Assembly: GCA_029068025.1 (NCBI GenBank)
Contig: JAIEDJ010000359.1
Span: forward strand, 1-7,022
Direction of reading: 5' to 3'
DNA from: Oscillospiraceae bacterium
GTDB lineage: Bacteria > Bacillota > Clostridia > Oscillospirales > Ruminococcaceae
Length of the DNA: 7,022 nucleotides
The notes under the pieces are model-generated. The model ran no database searches and had not been told where the DNA came from. It saw only the letters and a list, made by a program, of their open reading frames with translations. This document shows positions 5,775-7,022 of the stretch, one piece after another. The stretch's first letter is position 1. Each line of letters begins with the position of its first letter. Both the position numbers and the translations under genes were made by a program.

Positions 5775-7022
5775 TTATTCCAGGATACTAATGATAGCTT
5801 TCATGGAAGTGTCAGAGACAAAGGTATAGGACTTTCCCGAATCGTCAAATGTCACTTTGAGCCAGACACCGTTGTAGTGTGCAGTGAACAGGACGCCGCC
5901 TTCGCTGTCACAGCCGATTATATCCCATTCCCAGTCATCGTCTCTGACATCATCCATAAGTCCGAGCTCGACCGACCGTACCATGTTAAGAAGCTTTTCG
6001 GCTTCGGAGTCGGGCAGCGCATGAGTGTATTTTCCGCGGTCAGCCGCGTGAATGACAGCGGGTTCCACAGAAGAAATATAGCTGTTCCAACGGTCAAGAT
6101 CCTCCTGTGTTCCGGCGACATTTTCATAAACCTCTTTTTTAGGTATGCTATCGCTGTCATAAGCGGAGCTGTAAACAAATCCGCCCCTTACGGAAACCTC
6201 CGGAGCGTATGCCGCACATGTGAAATGCGCGTGTTCCGTGTCCGGGTCGGCATAGTCGAACATTTCCGGGAAGAACGTGAAATTAACGCCGTTTGCGGGA
6301 TCGTACAGAGAATTGCCCGATACCTCGAGCTTGTTCGACGTGCTGATACGGGGCGAGACCGTATTGCCGTTTATGTCCGTTCCTTTGAGAAGGATAAACC
6401 TGCCGTCTCTTGTCATGGCGACAAAATTACAGTTAGCGCCGTCCGAACGTATATATTCGTTATTTCCGATCACTAAGATATCGGTGTCATCCAGCCGGTA
6501 AAGCTCAAATGTATAATTCTGTTGGTACTTGTATGTTCGGGTGACGATATTTCCGTGACTGCCATCGGTGCTGTCTACAGAGATCGGGTCAAGGTAAACA
6601 TATACATTTGGCAAATTCTGTCTGTAAAAGACAACGAACATTCTGTCCATTCGTATATAGTCGCTGCCGTCCTCGGCTAATTTGAATATATTTTCACCCG
6701 CCAGATACGCGTAAGCGCGGTCGCCGTAATGGATCCCCTCGATCAGTGCGTTCTTTATCACGGGAGACTTATCGGCTTCAAACGACGCGCTGTTCATTAA
6801 GGGGACATTATCGAGATCAAGATACGGTATGTCGTCCTTTTCAAGATATTCGATGAATGACGCGTCAAGCTCCTCATACGGGATATGCTTATTCCAAAGC
6901 GAATTGAACTCGTCACGCGAGATATCCGTTCCCGATTCGATACCGCTGCCTTGGAAGTTGTATGAATATTGCCAGTTCTTTTTAAGTATAAGATTATCGA
7001 TATTTGATCCGGTGTAGCCGGT
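5775..7022 (-). CDS. Paralogue of the anti-sigma-like surface protein (5' end outside window)
   Basis: An open frame enters at the right edge and stops with TAA at 5777-5775, leaving 415 visible residues. An internal Met at 6797 is not the start: the frame upstream of it encodes sequence that aligns with the neighbouring anti-sigma-like protein from that protein's residue 224. Shared blocks include NWQYSYNFQGSGIESGTD, LDDxDIxxIG, YIRSDxANCNFV, LLKGTxxNGxTVSP, FxPEMFxYA, GTQEDLDRW and FDDSGKxY. Three cysteines are conserved, at SxANCNFV, HFxC and GCDSxG. Relative to the paralogue it has a shorter linker after the HIPYEELDA block. No enzyme motif is recognised. If its missing N-terminus matches the paralogue, about 220 residues lie outside the window, including an anti-sigma segment and a transmembrane helix. 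It could equally be a secreted or lipoprotein version without them. Confidence 0.85.
   Translation of the reverse strand, partial: TGYTGSNIDNLILKKNWQYSYNFQGSGIESGTDISRDEFNSLWNKHIPYEELDASFIEYLEKDDIPYLDLDNVPLMNSASFEADKSPVIKNALIEGIHYGDRAYAYLAGENIFKLAEDGSDYIRMDRMFVVFYRQNLPNVYVYLDPISVDSTDGSHGNIVTRTYKYQQNYTFELYRLDDTDILVIGNNEYIRSDGANCNFVAMTRDGRFILLKGTDINGNTVSPRISTSNKLEVSGNSLYDPANGVNFTFFPEMFDYADPDTEHAHFTCAAYAPEVSVRGGFVYSSAYDSDSIPKKEVYENVAGTQEDLDRWNSYISSVEPAVIHAADRGKYTHALPDSEAEKLLNMVRSVELGLMDDVRDDDWEWDIIGCDSEGGVLFTAHYNGVWLKVTFDDSGKSYTFVSDTSMKAIISILE
6841..7022 (-). repeat. Near-identical segment shared with the downstream paralogue (copy 2)
   Basis: Counterpart of 4230-4411, in the same orientation. 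Bases 6919-6986 are identical to 4308-4375. The match still continues at the right edge, so the duplicated block extends outside the window. Confidence 0.9.

Noticed and set aside
5712..6476. Plus-strand open frame of 254 codons
   Set aside because: Opposite the paralogue gene, which is confirmed by protein-level similarity to its neighbour. A similar shadow frame (3311-3634) lies opposite the matching part of the other copy, so its presence reflects the true gene.
6795..6797. Met codon at 6797 as start of the right-hand gene
   Set aside because: The frame is open to the window edge, and the residues upstream of this Met are strongly conserved in the paralogue, so the Met is internal and the gene is truncated by the window.

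Overview
The window looks like a chromosomal piece of a gut-type Clostridia, probably an Oscillospiraceae/Ruminococcus-like Firmicute. The grounds are strong GGAGG-type ribosome binding sites, a consensus SigA promoter, an ECF sigma gene followed by a zinc-less membrane anti-sigma gene, and an intergenic repeat of a kind I recall from these genomes. The taxonomic call is inference. All genes I can support lie on the minus strand, so the window reads biologically from right to left. I see no plus-strand gene, tRNA, rRNA, CRISPR array, transposase or phage gene.

In transcription order: (1) 7022-5775, the 3' part (415 codons) of a large secreted or membrane-anchored protein whose 5' end is outside the window. 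(2) A 137-base gap with a degenerate hairpin and a weak promoter candidate. (3) 5637-5077, an ECF sigma factor, best started at a TTG codon behind a near-perfect Shine-Dalgarno. (4) 5080-3047, a 677-residue membrane protein with an anti-sigma-like N-terminus, one transmembrane helix and a roughly 600-residue extracytoplasmic part, coupled to the sigma gene by an ATGA overlap. (5) A 344-base gene-free stretch with a terminator hairpin, a structured repeat-like element, a second perfect GC-rich hairpin and a strong promoter. (6) 2702 to the left edge, a c-di-GMP protein (pseudo-receiver, PAS, degenerate GGDEF, intact EAL, PAS, PAS...) whose 3' end is outside the window.

The main point of interest is that genes 1 and 4 are paralogues. 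Their extracytoplasmic parts align from the right edge of the window to both C-termini, and the similarity runs past the stop codons into the terminator arm. One 182-base segment is about 90% identical and includes 68 identical bases. The likely picture is a duplicated surface-sensor/anti-sigma gene around an ECF sigma factor, with the downstream copy as the cognate anti-sigma. The EAL protein has its own promoter and appears to be a separate transcription unit. It is predicted to degrade c-di-GMP, with the receiver and GGDEF parts reduced to regulatory roles. No functional link between the sigma module and the EAL gene can be shown from the sequence.
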